64,000 nt of DNA from Marinobacter sediminum (GTDB taxonomy: Bacteria; Pseudomonadota; Gammaproteobacteria; Pseudomonadales; Oleiphilaceae): assembly GCF_023657445.1 (NCBI RefSeq), contig NZ_JAGTWY010000001.1, forward strand, positions 2,728,001 through 2,792,000. The letters are read 5' to 3'. Positions 25,235 to 34,993 of this stretch are shown piece by piece. Below the pieces are notes generated by a model. The model was not told the DNA's origin and did no database searches. It was given only the letters and a program-made list of their open reading frames with translations. The position numbers and the translations under genes were made by a program. Within the stretch, counting starts at the first letter, position 1; every line of letters begins with the position of its first letter.

Positions 25235-25699
25235 ATGGATATTCGCAAGATCAAGAAACTAATCGAGCTGCTCGATGAATCCGATGTCGAGGAACTGGAG
25301 ATTCATGAGGGAGATGACTCTGTTCGCATCTCCCGCCGCCGCGAACAACCTGCCGGCACCCAGTACCTGAGCCATTACCCGGCGCCGGCGCCACAGCATG
25401 CCCCTGCACCGGCGCCCGAGCCGGCTGCACCGGCGCAGACCGAATCCGCTCCGGCAGCGCCGAGCGGCCACTCCCTCAAGTCGCCCATGGTTGGCACCTT
25501 CTACCGCTCCCCGTCACCCACCGCCAAGGCCTTTGTTGAAGTTGGCCAGTCGGTAGAAGCGGGTGAGGTTGTCTGCATCGTGGAAGCGATGAAGATGATG
25601 AACCAGATCGAGGCCGACAAGAGCGGCACCGTGAAAGAAATTCTGGTCGAGAACGGCCAGCCGGTGGAGTTTGATCAGCCCCTGATCGTCATTTCCTGA
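25235..25699 (+). CDS. accB: Biotin carboxyl carrier protein of acetyl-CoA carboxylase
   Basis: A 154-residue carrier: N-terminal docking region ([23 protein letters not shown]), an Ala/Pro-rich linker (about 48-80), and the C-terminal biotinyl domain with the lysine of [15 protein letters not shown]. It carries carboxyl-biotin between AccC and the carboxyltransferase in fatty-acid synthesis. Confidence 0.96.
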   Translation: MDIRKIKKLIELLDESDVEELEIHEGDDSVRISRRREQPAGTQYLSHYPAPAPQHAPAPAPEPAAPAQTESAPAAPSGHSLKSPMVGTFYRSPSPTAKAFVEVGQSVEAGEVVCIVEAMKMMNQIEADKSGTVKEILVENGQPVEFDQPLIVIS

Positions 25700-25717
25700 A
25701 CTCGGTGATTGCTACTC

Positions 25718-27064
25718 ATGGCCATGTTAGAAAAAGTTCTGATCGCAAACCGGGGTGAAATTGCCCTCCGGATTCTGCGTGCCTGCAAGGAGTTGGGCAT
25801 CAAAACAGTGGCTGTGCACTCACAGGTCGACCGCGACCTGATGCACGTGAGGCTGGCAGACGAATCTGTCTGTATCGGCCCCAACAGCCCCCTGGAAAGC
25901 TACCTCAACATTCCGACAATCATCAGCGCTGCGGAAGTCACGGACTCCGTCGGCATTCATCCCGGCTATGGCTTTCTCGCAGAAAATGCGGATTTCGCCG
26001 AGCAGGTCGAAAAAAGCGGTTTCCGCTTCATTGGCCCGAAAGCGGACACTATCCGCCTGATGGGCAACAAGGTCTCTGCCATCAGCGCCATGATCAAGGC
26101 CGGTGTACCAACGGTTCCTGGTTCCGATGGACCGCTGACCGATGATGATGAGCGAACGCTGAAAATCGCGCGCAAGATCGGCTACCCGGTCATGATCAAG
26201 GCAGCATCTGGCGGCGGTGGCCGCGGCATGCAGGTAGTCCATTCCGAAGCAGCACTGCTCAAGGGTGTACAGATCACCCAGAGCGAAGCCCGGAACGCCT
26301 TCGGTGATCCCACCGTATACCTGGAAAAATTCCTGGAAGCCCCGCGTCACGTGGAAGTTCAGGTATTGGCGGACATGCACGGCAACTGTATTCACCTGGG
26401 CGATCGCGACTGCTCCATGCAACGCAGGAACCAGAAGGTTATTGAAGAGGCGCCGGCACCGAACGTCGACCCGACATCCCGGGAACGGACACTCAAGGCC
26501 TGCGTGGATGCCTGCAAGGAAATCGGCTACGTGGGTGCCGGAACCTTTGAGTTCCTTTACCAGGACGGTGAATTCTATTTCATCGAAATGAACACCCGGG
26601 TTCAGGTGGAACATCCGGTTTCCGAGATGGTGACTGGCGTCGATATCGTGCGCGAGCAGCTCCGCATTGCGAGCGGATTGCCACTGCAGTATTCCCAGGA
26701 TGATATTCATATTTCCGGGCACGCCATCGAGTGCCGGATCAACGCAGAAGATCCAAAGACCTTCGTGCCCAGCCCAGGCAAGGTAAAGCACTTCCATGCC
26801 CCCGGCGGCAATGGTATTCGCGTCGATTCGCACCTTTACAGTGGTTACACGGTGCCACCATTCTACGATTCGCTCGTGGCCAAGCTGATTACCTGGGGCG
26901 ATGACCGTGAAATCGCCCGACGGCGCATGAAGAATGCTCTGGACGAGCTGGTTATCGAAGGCATCAAGACCAATCAACCCCTGCACAGGAATCTGGTACG
27001 CGATGGTGGCTTTAAACAGGTAGACTTCACCATTCATTACCTCGAGAAACTGATGCGGGACTAA
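25718..27064 (+). CDS. accC: Biotin carboxylase subunit of acetyl-CoA carboxylase
   Basis: ATP-grasp enzyme of 448 residues that carboxylates AccB biotin. Motifs: [19 protein letters not shown], the Gly-rich lid [33 protein letters not shown], and [22 protein letters not shown] with Mg and catalytic residues. ATG 25718 has GGTGA nine bases upstream; ATG 25724 ([12 protein letters not shown]) is the more E. coli-like alternative. It follows accB by 18 bases. Confidence 0.95.
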   Translation: MAMLEKVLIANRGEIALRILRACKELGIKTVAVHSQVDRDLMHVRLADESVCIGPNSPLESYLNIPTIISAAEVTDSVGIHPGYGFLAENADFAEQVEKSGFRFIGPKADTIRLMGNKVSAISAMIKAGVPTVPGSDGPLTDDDERTLKIARKIGYPVMIKAASGGGGRGMQVVHSEAALLKGVQITQSEARNAFGDPTVYLEKFLEAPRHVEVQVLADMHGNCIHLGDRDCSMQRRNQKVIEEAPAPNVDPTSRERTLKACVDACKEIGYVGAGTFEFLYQDGEFYFIEMNTRVQVEHPVSEMVTGVDIVREQLRIASGLPLQYSQDDIHISGHAIECRINAEDPKTFVPSPGKVKHFHAPGGNGIRVDSHLYSGYTVPPFYDSLVAKLITWGDDREIARRRMKNALDELVIEGIKTNQPLHRNLVRDGGFKQVDFTIHYLEKLMRD

Positions 27065-27093
27065 TGTCCCGTATCACCAATGCAGGAAAGCGT

Positions 27094-27990
27094 ATGCCCT
27101 GGATACAACTCCAGATCCCGGCTGATCCCGACAATGCGGATCAGCTGGAGGATCTGCTCATGGAAATGGGCGCAGATGCCGTCTCCATGGAAGATGCCGC
27201 CGATCAGCCCCTCTACGAACCAGACCCCGGCACCACTCCTCTTTGGAGCCAGACGACCGTTACCGGCCTTTTTCAATCGGACCGGGAGATCGATCAGCTA
27301 TGCGCGGATATCCGCAATGCCTGGCACCAGCAAAGCCAGCAAAGCCTGGCCGAGATAGAGGTCACCCTGGTTGAAGACAAGGACTGGGAACGGGCGTGGA
27401 TGGATGACTTCCACCCCCTGAAATTCGGTGAAAGGCTCTGGATCGTACCCAGCTGGCATGATGCCCCGGATCCGGACGCCGCCAATCTGATGCTTGATCC
27501 GGGCCTTGCCTTCGGAACCGGAACCCACCCGACCACAGCGCTTTGCCTGGAGTGGCTGGACGGGCAGGACGTTCAGGCCAAGCAGGTCATCGACTACGGC
27601 TGTGGTTCGGGAATTCTGGGCCTGGCTGCCCTGTTGCTCGGTGCCGATCACGTTATCGGTGTCGATACCGATTCCCAGGCGCTGGAGGCCAGCCGCGAAA
27701 ATGCCCGCCGCAACGGTGTTGACGAGAGCAAACTGGATCTCTATCTGCCAGAGAATGAGCCCGACACCAAAGCGGACGTCATGCTCGCCAATATTCTCGC
27801 TCAGCCCTTGATCGGCCTTGCTCCACATCTGGCCGCGCTGACGCGCCCTGGCGGAGACCTGGCTCTGTCGGGCATCCTCTCTCATCAGGCGCGGGAAGTG
27901 ATGGACGCCTACGAGCCCTGGTTTGTCATGGATGAGCCTGAACAGCGTGAAGAATGGGTCCGTCTCACAGGACGGCGCAACGACAGATGA
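27094..27990 (+). CDS. prmA: Ribosomal protein L11 methyltransferase
   Basis: SAM-dependent trimethylation of L11; 298 residues. An N-terminal substrate domain (MPWIQLQIPADPDNADQLEDLLMEMGADAVSMED) precedes a class I methyltransferase with FGTGTHPTTALCLEWLD, VIDYGCGSGILGLAAL and the NIL motif in DVMLANILAQPL. ATG 27094 fits the family start and has AGGA six bases upstream; a longer frame opens at 27064, overlapping accC. Confidence 0.93.
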   Translation: MPWIQLQIPADPDNADQLEDLLMEMGADAVSMEDAADQPLYEPDPGTTPLWSQTTVTGLFQSDREIDQLCADIRNAWHQQSQQSLAEIEVTLVEDKDWERAWMDDFHPLKFGERLWIVPSWHDAPDPDAANLMLDPGLAFGTGTHPTTALCLEWLDGQDVQAKQVIDYGCGSGILGLAALLLGADHVIGVDTDSQALEASRENARRNGVDESKLDLYLPENEPDTKADVMLANILAQPLIGLAPHLAALTRPGGDLALSGILSHQAREVMDAYEPWFVMDEPEQREEWVRLTGRRNDR

Positions 27991-28052
27991 CGAATGCAGC
28001 CTTAACGACTAAACTCCGTCACTCGTAGCCTAGTCGCTTTCAGGAAGGAAGT

Positions 28053-29324
28053 ATGAGCCAGAGCAGTCTGCAGACACAATGCCCCAATTGTCAGACCCGA
28101 TTCCGGGTCACTGATGAACAGCTTGGTATTGCCAAGGGCAAGGTGCGCTGCGGGAACTGTATGGAGGTATTCAACGCCATTCAACACCAGGTTGTACCGG
28201 GAACTGCGAAGGCCGCAACCTCGCCAGCAACCGGCGCCCAGTCTGATGGCGCCAGCGCCTCCACCTCTACGAGCCCGCATCCCACGGAAGAAAATTTTGT
28301 CTTTGCGGATAACCCCGAAGAAGATGCGGCCGACGGCCCTTATGCGGGCAGCAAGACCTCATTTTCTGACGATGAGCTGAGTGACAGTTTCCGCACGTTT
28401 GACGACAGGGCCGCCTCAGACTTCCCGGACGCTGACGACGACACCGCCGGTCAAAAAATTGATGAAAGCTGGGCAGAAGCAATTCTTGAAGATAATGACC
28501 ACTCGTTTTCTGCACCTGAAGCAAGGAAGAAATCAGTAGATCCGGCACCAAAACCCGAACCAGCCTCTGAAGAGCGAACACCTGGCGCCCGGTCCCACGC
28601 GAAACACGATCAGCCGGAACCTGCCAGGTTATCAGCCCGGGAGACCGAGTCAGGCTTCAGGGCAGAAGAGGAAACGGCGTCCGCCCCGACGGCGGCAGAT
28701 GATTTCTTCGAGCCGTTTCAGGACGAGCCCGAATATGACTTCGACCGACAGGACGACCAGCGCGCTGAGCCAATGGCAGCCACGGTCCAGTTCAACGACC
28801 TTCGTCGTGACCCGGTCGCAGTCGGGGGTAATGGTAGCGGCAAGCTGCGCACTGTGATCTGGACCATGGTCGTCCTGGCCCTGGCTGGCACTCTGGTGGC
28901 GCAGGTCGTCTGGTTCCAGTTCGACCGACTTTCATCCATTCCCGAGCTGCGCCCCTTTTACGAAAAGGGGTGTGAGCTGGCAGGCTGCAAACTGAAGCCT
29001 CTGATCAATGTCGACGCCATCCAGAGCCGCAAACTGGTCGTCCGAACCGATCCGGACAATCGCAGCCAACTGCTGGTGGATGCCGTTATCATCAACCGGG
29101 CGGCTTTTGAGCAACCCTTCCCCGCCATTGCACTGACCTTTTCCAACCTCAACGGGGATATTGTCGCGCAAAGCATTTTCTTGCCTGAAGAATACCTGGC
29201 CGGAGAAGGCCGAAACCTGGACGCCATGCCGCGGAGTACACCAGTGCGCATAGCCATTAACATTCGTGACCCCGGTCGGGATGCAGTGAACTACAACATC
29301 AACTTCCGCTCGGTTTCACCCTGA
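28053..29324 (+). CDS. Zinc-ribbon and DUF3426 membrane protein
   Basis: A 423-residue protein: an MJ0042-type zinc ribbon at the N-terminus (CPNCQTRFRV and VRCGNCMEVF, four Cys), an acidic, disordered linker of about 200 residues, one transmembrane helix (about 270-290, VIWTMVVLALAGTLVAQVVWF), and a C-terminal DUF3426 domain ending PVRIAINIRDPGRDAVNYNINF. Function unknown; it occurs between prmA and dusB/fis in Pseudomonas and relatives. A clear SD (AGGAAGGAAGT) precedes the ATG. Confidence 0.85.
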   Translation: MSQSSLQTQCPNCQTRFRVTDEQLGIAKGKVRCGNCMEVFNAIQHQVVPGTAKAATSPATGAQSDGASASTSTSPHPTEENFVFADNPEEDAADGPYAGSKTSFSDDELSDSFRTFDDRAASDFPDADDDTAGQKIDESWAEAILEDNDHSFSAPEARKKSVDPAPKPEPASEERTPGARSHAKHDQPEPARLSARETESGFRAEEETASAPTAADDFFEPFQDEPEYDFDRQDDQRAEPMAATVQFNDLRRDPVAVGGNGSGKLRTVIWTMVVLALAGTLVAQVVWFQFDRLSSIPELRPFYEKGCELAGCKLKPLINVDAIQSRKLVVRTDPDNRSQLLVDAVIINRAAFEQPFPAIALTFSNLNGDIVAQSIFLPEEYLAGEGRNLDAMPRSTPVRIAINIRDPGRDAVNYNINFRSVSP

Positions 29325-29548
29325 GGTCGTAAGCGAGTATTTACTCGACATTGAAGGGTGACCCCCACCGACTAGAACAAAAGTCAACCAAAAAGAACGA
29401 AAAATAATCAGCTTTTTCGCAGTCAAGCCCCTTCAATCACGCTTCCCCCGGCGGTATCATTAGCGCCCTTCGGACCTGGATCGGTTATTTATTGAACAGC
29501 CGTTCAGATCCGACTCTTGCTTAACCCGCTGTGACACGGACTCAGATC

Positions 29549-30547
29549 ATGCTGCCAACGGCAAAAATCGGGCCGTACACGTTGCCCAACCCGCTCATTG
29601 CTGCGCCCATGGCCGGCGTGACAGACCGTCCCTTCCGGCTTTTATGCCGCAGGATGGGTGCTGGACTGGCGGTGTCAGAAATGGTCATAGCGGACAGCAA
29701 GCTCTGGCATACGCGAAAATCCCGGACACGCCTCAACCACCAGGGCGAACCCGAGCCGCGCTCTGTGCAGATCGCCGGCGGTGACCCGGATATGCTGGCC
29801 GATGCAGCCCGACAGAACGCTGAATTCGGCGCCCAGATCATCGACATCAACATGGGTTGTCCGGCCAAGAAGGTGTGTAACAAGGCGGCAGGCTCAGCCC
29901 TGATGAAAGATGAGAGCCTCGTTGGCGAGATTCTGAAAGCCGTCGTCAATGCAGTGGACATTCCGGTCACACTGAAGATGCGCACAGGCTGGGATTCAGA
30001 TAACCGCAACGCGTCGATCATTGCCCGGATGGCAGAGGACGCCGGCATCCAGGCCCTGGCAATCCATGGTCGTACCCGCGCGGACAAGTACAACGGTGAC
30101 GCCGAGTACGACACCATCGCCGAGGTCAAATCCCGGGTGCAAATCCCGGTATTCGCCAACGGTGATATCACCTCACCGGAAAAAGCACAGTACGTGCTGA
30201 AGCACACAGGCGCGGACGGCCTGCTTATTGGCAGGGGGGCCCAGGGACGCCCCTGGATTTTCCGGGAAATCCTCCATTATCTGGAGACCGGGAAGCATCT
30301 GCCGGAACCACCCCTGGATGAGGTGGAACAGGTTCTGATCGAGCACCTGATTGAGCTGCACAGCTTCTACGGTGAGAAAATGGGTGTGCGTATCGCCAGA
30401 AAGCATGTGGGCTGGTACCTCCAGTCCCACGACGAAAGCAAACAGTTCCGTAAATGCTTCAACGCTATCGACGATGGGCTGGAGCAGAAAGACAGCATTC
30501 AACAGTACTTTGCAGGCTTACGAAATGGAGAGGTATTCGCAGCATGA
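29549..30547 (+). CDS. dusB: tRNA-dihydrouridine synthase B
   Basis: FMN enzyme reducing uridine in the tRNA D-loop; 332 residues. Signature [17 protein letters not shown], catalytic Cys in [14 protein letters not shown], and FMN-binding [11 protein letters not shown] and [13 protein letters not shown] with [16 protein letters not shown] 29549 is preferred; the longer frame starts at GTG 29531 without a ribosome site. The fis start overlaps its stop, the conserved dusB-fis operon. Confidence 0.94.
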   Translation: MLPTAKIGPYTLPNPLIAAPMAGVTDRPFRLLCRRMGAGLAVSEMVIADSKLWHTRKSRTRLNHQGEPEPRSVQIAGGDPDMLADAARQNAEFGAQIIDINMGCPAKKVCNKAAGSALMKDESLVGEILKAVVNAVDIPVTLKMRTGWDSDNRNASIIARMAEDAGIQALAIHGRTRADKYNGDAEYDTIAEVKSRVQIPVFANGDITSPEKAQYVLKHTGADGLLIGRGAQGRPWIFREILHYLETGKHLPEPPLDEVEQVLIEHLIELHSFYGEKMGVRIARKHVGWYLQSHDESKQFRKCFNAIDDGLEQKDSIQQYFAGLRNGEVFAA

Positions 30548-30861
30548 CCGCTGAGACTTTGGTAAATGACACTCTGAGCACTCCAGCCAACGATGATATT
30601 CATCAGCTGCAGACGATAAACAGCAGCGGCAATAGCGTCACTCTGCGTGACAGCGTCGAGGTTGCCCTGAAAAACTACTTCGCCCAGCTGGATGGCGCTC
30701 CCGTAACCGAGGTGTACCAGCTGGTACTCTCCGAAGTGGAGGCCCCACTGCTGGAACAGGTTATGAAGTACACCCGCAACAATCAGACCAAGGCGTCCAC
30801 CATGCTTGGACTGAACCGCGGCACCCTGCGCAAAAAGCTGAAGCAGTACGGTCTGCTATAA
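30544..30861 (+). CDS. fis: DNA-binding protein Fis
   Basis: Nucleoid protein of 105 residues. The N-terminal beta-hairpin region precedes [18 protein letters not shown] (dimer helices), and the C-terminal helix-turn-helix reads [31 protein letters not shown] at 30544 overlaps the dusB stop (ATGA), so it is coupled to dusB as in E. coli; the longer frame upstream lies within dusB. Confidence 0.96.
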   Translation: MTAETLVNDTLSTPANDDIHQLQTINSSGNSVTLRDSVEVALKNYFAQLDGAPVTEVYQLVLSEVEAPLLEQVMKYTRNNQTKASTMLGLNRGTLRKKLKQYGLL

Positions 30862-30879
30862 TCCAGACACCCTGTCTTC

Positions 30880-30916
30880 ATAAGGGCCTCCCGGAAACCA
30901 TTCGCGAGGCCCTTAT
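30880..30916 (+). terminator. Hairpin between fis and purH
   Basis: An 11-bp perfect stem (ATAAGGGCCTC/GAGGCCCTTAT) with a 15-base loop. Only a weak T-rich tail (TCGTTC) follows, so it may be a leaky terminator letting dusB-fis transcripts run into purH. Confidence 0.6.
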
Positions 30917-30945
30917 TCGTTCATCTCCAGCGAAGAAAGTGAATC

Positions 30946-32526
30946 ATGGCAAACCAGGCTAACTCCCCAGTCCGTCGCGCTCTGATCAGCGTGAGTGATA
31001 AAACCGGCATCGTCGACTTCGGCCGGACCCTGACCGAACGCGGTATCGAACTGCTCTCCACCGGAGGCACTTTCCGCCTCCTGAAGGAAAACAACATCCC
31101 GGTTACTGAAGTATCAGACCACACCGGATTCCCGGAAATGATGGACGGTCGGGTGAAAACCCTGCACCCGAAAATTCATGGTGGCATTCTCGGCCGTCGT
31201 GGCACCGACGACGCGATCATGGATGAGCATGGCATTGACCCGATCGATATGGTCGTCGTCAACCTTTACCCGTTCGAGGAAACCGTCGCCAGTCCGGACT
31301 GCGACCTGCCGACGGCCATTGAGAATATCGACATTGGCGGACCCACGATGGTTCGTGCTGCCGCCAAGAACCATAACGATGTGGCTATCGTTGTTAATGC
31401 CTCCGATTACAGCCGGGTTCTGAAAGAGCTCGCAGACAACGACGGCGAACTGACCTACAGCACCCGTTTCGACCTGGCGGTGAAAGCCTTTGAACACACC
31501 GCAGGCTATGACGGTGCCATTGCCAACTATCTGGGTGGCCGCACGCCGGACAACGACAACGCCGAGTTCCCACGCACCTTCAATGCCCAGTTCGTGAAGG
31601 TCCAGGACATGCGTTATGGTGAAAACCCGCACCAGCGGGCGGCTTTCTATGCCGAGCGCAACCCGAAGGAGGCCTGCGTCGCAACCGCCAAACAGTTGCA
31701 GGGCAAGGAACTCTCCTACAACAACGTCGCCGATACCGATGCTGCACTTGAATGTGTGAAGCCGTTTGCGGATCCGGCCTGCGTGATCGTCAAGCACGCC
31801 AACCCGTGCGGCGTTGCTATCGGTGCGGACATCCACCAGGCCTACGACCTGGCCTTTGCCACCGACCCGACCTCAGCGTTCGGTGGCATCATCGCCTTCA
31901 ACCGGGAACTGGACGCGGAAACCGCCAGGGCGATCATTGATCGCCAGTTCGTGGAAGTGATCATCGCCCCGACCGTCGCTCCCGAAGCGGTTGAACTGGT
32001 CGCCGCCAAGAAAAACGTGCGCCTTCTGGCGTGTGGCGACATCGATGGCGCACGCGCCCAGACCATGGACTACAAGCGTGTAACGGGCGGGCTGCTGGTT
32101 CAGGACCGAGACCTGGGCATGGTGGCCATGGAAGACGTCAAAATGGTTACCGAGCGTCAGCCGTCCGAGGAAGAGCTGAATGACCTGCTGTTCGCCTGGG
32201 AAGTTGCCAAGTACGTCAAGTCCAACGCCATCGTCTACGCCAAAACCGGGCGCACCATTGGCGTTGGCGCGGGCCAGATGAGCCGTGTCTACAGCGCCAA
32301 GATCGCCGGCATCAAAGCCGCCGACGAGAATCTGGAGGTGAAGGGGTCCGTCATGGCTTCCGATGCCTTCTTCCCTTTCCGCGACGGTATCGACGCAGCT
32401 GCCGCGGCGGGGATTACGGCCGTTATCCAGCCGGGCGGGTCAATGCGCGACCAGGAAGTGATCGATGCCGCCAATGAACACGGCATTGCCATGGTATTCA
32501 CCGGTATGCGCCATTTCCGCCACTGA
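30946..32526 (+). CDS. purH: Bifunctional AICAR transformylase/IMP cyclohydrolase
   Basis: Last two steps of IMP synthesis; 526 residues, the usual length. The N-terminal methylglyoxal-synthase-like domain has [18 protein letters not shown] and [13 protein letters not shown]; the C-terminal transformylase has the catalytic [14 protein letters not shown] (Lys-His) and [13 protein letters not shown], then [13 protein letters not shown]. purD follows after 27 bases, an operon for purine synthesis. Confidence 0.97.
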   Translation: MANQANSPVRRALISVSDKTGIVDFGRTLTERGIELLSTGGTFRLLKENNIPVTEVSDHTGFPEMMDGRVKTLHPKIHGGILGRRGTDDAIMDEHGIDPIDMVVVNLYPFEETVASPDCDLPTAIENIDIGGPTMVRAAAKNHNDVAIVVNASDYSRVLKELADNDGELTYSTRFDLAVKAFEHTAGYDGAIANYLGGRTPDNDNAEFPRTFNAQFVKVQDMRYGENPHQRAAFYAERNPKEACVATAKQLQGKELSYNNVADTDAALECVKPFADPACVIVKHANPCGVAIGADIHQAYDLAFATDPTSAFGGIIAFNRELDAETARAIIDRQFVEVIIAPTVAPEAVELVAAKKNVRLLACGDIDGARAQTMDYKRVTGGLLVQDRDLGMVAMEDVKMVTERQPSEEELNDLLFAWEVAKYVKSNAIVYAKTGRTIGVGAGQMSRVYSAKIAGIKAADENLEVKGSVMASDAFFPFRDGIDAAAAAGITAVIQPGGSMRDQEVIDAANEHGIAMVFTGMRHFRH

Positions 32527-32553
32527 TCCCGGATAAGCTAAAGGATTCTGAAT

Positions 32554-33840
32554 ATGAACATTCTTGTGATCGGCAACGGCGGACGCGAACACGCCCTGGC
32601 CTGGAAAGCAGCCCAGTCACCAGATGCAGACAGGGTGTTTGTTGCCCCCGGCAACGCCGGTACCGCACGCGAACCCGGACTGGAAAACGTCGATATTGAT
32701 GTTATGGACATTGATGGGCTGGGCAACTTTGCCGCCACCAACAACGTCGGACTGACCATCGTCGGCCCGGAAGCGCCTCTGGTCGCCGGCATCGTCGACA
32801 GATTCGACGAGCGCGGCCTGCGGGTTTTCGGCCCCAGCGCCGGAGCGGCCCAGCTAGAAGGCTCCAAAGCTTTCACCAAGGACTTTCTGGCACGCCAGAA
32901 GATCCCAACGGCGGCCTACGCCAACTTCACCGACGTGGACCAGGCCCTGGCCTATGTGCGTGAACAAGGTGCTCCCATCGTAGTCAAGGCCGACGGCCTG
33001 GCCGCAGGTAAAGGCGTCATTGTGGCGATGACGCTTGAGGAAGCAGAAGACGCCATTCGCGACATGCTCGCGGGCAACGCCTTTGGCGATGCCGGCAGCC
33101 GTGTAGTCGTAGAGGAATTCCTGGACGGCGAGGAAGCAAGCTTCATCGTTATGGTGGATGGTGAGCACGTGCTCCCTATGGCCACCTCCCAGGACCACAA
33201 GCGGGTCGGCGATGGCGATACTGGCCCCAACACCGGTGGTATGGGCGCATACTCTCCCGCACCGGTTGTCACCGCTGACGTACACCAGCGCATCATGGAC
33301 GAGGTAATCTATCCGACCGTACGCGGCATGAGCGCAGAAGGGCAGCCCTACAAGGGTTTCCTGTACGCAGGTCTGATGATCGACACCAGCGGTGCTCCCA
33401 AGGTTATTGAGTTCAACTGTCGCTTCGGCGATCCGGAAACCCAGCCAATCATGCTGCGCATGCAGTCTGACCTGGTGGAACTCTGCGATGCCGCTATCGA
33501 CGGAAAGCTTGATCAGTGCAGCTCTGACTGGGACGACCGCGCCTCTGTAGGAATCGTGCTCGCCGCCGGTGGCTATCCGGGCAGCTACAACAAAGGTGAC
33601 GTTATTTCCGGCCTGCCAGAGACCGAAATCGAAGGCGAGAAGGTATTTCACGCCGGGACACGGCTCAACGGCGATCAGGCAGTGACCAACGGCGGACGCG
33701 TGCTGTGTGCAACGGCCCTGGGTAATACGGTTACCGAAGCCCAGAAACGGGCGTATGAGCTGGCGGCAACCATCCAGTGGGATGGTGCGTTTTATCGCAA
33801 GGACATTGCATATCGGGCCATTGCCCGGGAGCAATCCTGA
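32554..33840 (+). CDS. purD: Phosphoribosylamine-glycine ligase
   Basis: ATP-grasp enzyme of purine synthesis making GAR; 428 residues. MNILVIGNGGREHALAWK opens the protein, with ADGLAAGKGVIVA, DHKRVGDGDTGPNTGGMGAYSPAP and EFNCRFGDPETQP as diagnostic ATP- and substrate-binding motifs. Second gene of the purH-purD unit, ended by a good terminator. Confidence 0.97.
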   Translation: MNILVIGNGGREHALAWKAAQSPDADRVFVAPGNAGTAREPGLENVDIDVMDIDGLGNFAATNNVGLTIVGPEAPLVAGIVDRFDERGLRVFGPSAGAAQLEGSKAFTKDFLARQKIPTAAYANFTDVDQALAYVREQGAPIVVKADGLAAGKGVIVAMTLEEAEDAIRDMLAGNAFGDAGSRVVVEEFLDGEEASFIVMVDGEHVLPMATSQDHKRVGDGDTGPNTGGMGAYSPAPVVTADVHQRIMDEVIYPTVRGMSAEGQPYKGFLYAGLMIDTSGAPKVIEFNCRFGDPETQPIMLRMQSDLVELCDAAIDGKLDQCSSDWDDRASVGIVLAAGGYPGSYNKGDVISGLPETEIEGEKVFHAGTRLNGDQAVTNGGRVLCATALGNTVTEAQKRAYELAATIQWDGAFYRKDIAYRAIAREQS

Positions 33841-33857
33841 CCCGGCACACGGAATCG

Positions 33858-33884
33858 AAGCCCGGTCATTGACCGGGCTTTTTT
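33858..33884 (+). terminator. Terminator after purD
   Basis: AAGCCCGGTC/GACCGGGCTT stem of 10 bp with a 3-base loop followed by TTTT; canonical intrinsic terminator. Confidence 0.92.
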
Positions 33885-33944
33885 ATGGGATATTGTAAGG
33901 CGCTGCACAGGATGTCTCTTCGCCGTCACCACCAGGAGCCTTAC

Positions 33945-34880
33945 ATGTCTCGCCAAGCCCCGCTTACCCTGTTTTTTATTCTGCTCACCGCCCTGCTCCT
34001 CAGCGCCTGCTCACGACAGAGTCTTTATGAAACCGCTATCAATCTGGAGCGCAGCAGCGCCGGACTTGAAGCCGACAGCATTCAGGTGGGAGAACTTGAG
34101 ATCGCGTACCTCCAAAACGCGGAACGGAACAACGGCGATAACATCGTCATGATCCATGGCTTCGGCGCTAACAAGGATAACTGGACCCGCTTTGCCAACG
34201 AACTGACCGGTGACTTCAATGTTTATGCCATCGACCTTCCCGGGCATGGAGAGAGCAGCAAACCCCTGGATCTCGGATACCGCCTCGACGAGCAGGTCGC
34301 ACATCTGGCCGATATTCTGAAGGCATTGGACGTTGGCGAGGCACACATGATGGGCAACTCCATGGGCGGTGCCATTACCGCCCTTTACGCCGCCGCCTAT
34401 CCCGAACAGGTCAAGACTGCAGTATTGTTCGACCCGGCAGGGATTGTGGAGTACGAGAGTGAACTTGTGGACCTGGTTCTGGATGGTGACAATCCGCTGA
34501 TTCCCTCCAGGCCCGGAGACCTTGATCGGCTGATGGATTTCGCACTCGAAAAAAAGCCCTTTGTGCCCTGGCCAGTTCTTGGCGTGATGGAAGAAAAGGC
34601 CATCGCCAACCAGGCGGTGAACAAGGTCATTTTCGCGGCTCTTCGCGACAGCAGGTATGAATTGGAGTTCCGCAACACCATTACCCGTATTCAGGATCCG
34701 GTTCTGATCATCTGGGGCCGTGAAGACCGGGTAATCAACTATCGGAACGGCGAGCTGTTCGTTGAAGCCATTCCGGATGCTCGCCTGAAAGTTCTGGATG
34801 GCATTGGCCATGCCCCCATGATTGAAGCTCCCGAAGAATCCGCCAGGTTGTTCCTCGATTTTATCGACGCTCACCGGTGA
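33945..34880 (+). CDS. Alpha/beta-hydrolase lipoprotein
   Basis: A 311-residue lipoprotein: signal LTLFFILLTALLLSAC with a lipobox Cys. The hydrolase fold shows the oxyanion HGFGANKDNW, nucleophile elbow GNSMGG (Ser), acid WGREDRVI (Asp) and catalytic His in GIGHAPMIEAPEE. The substrate is unknown; lipase/esterase-like relatives in Marinobacter and Pseudomonas are common. ATG 33945 has AGGAG seven bases upstream; the longer frame starts inside the purD terminator. Confidence 0.87.
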   Translation: MSRQAPLTLFFILLTALLLSACSRQSLYETAINLERSSAGLEADSIQVGELEIAYLQNAERNNGDNIVMIHGFGANKDNWTRFANELTGDFNVYAIDLPGHGESSKPLDLGYRLDEQVAHLADILKALDVGEAHMMGNSMGGAITALYAAAYPEQVKTAVLFDPAGIVEYESELVDLVLDGDNPLIPSRPGDLDRLMDFALEKKPFVPWPVLGVMEEKAIANQAVNKVIFAALRDSRYELEFRNTITRIQDPVLIIWGREDRVINYRNGELFVEAIPDARLKVLDGIGHAPMIEAPEESARLFLDFIDAHR

Positions 34881-34993
34881 TCAAATCAAAATCCGAGTAA
34901 ATTCAGACAGATTCCACCTTGCTCGACTACACTGAGCTGACAAAACAGGATAGCCTTACAGGCATTGTCCAGTGTTACCTGAAAGAATGACTC

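Noticed and set aside
30862..30945. ZTP (pfl) riboswitch upstream of purH
   Set aside because: The 84-base gap contains only a simple hairpin; none of the conserved pfl core sequence is present.
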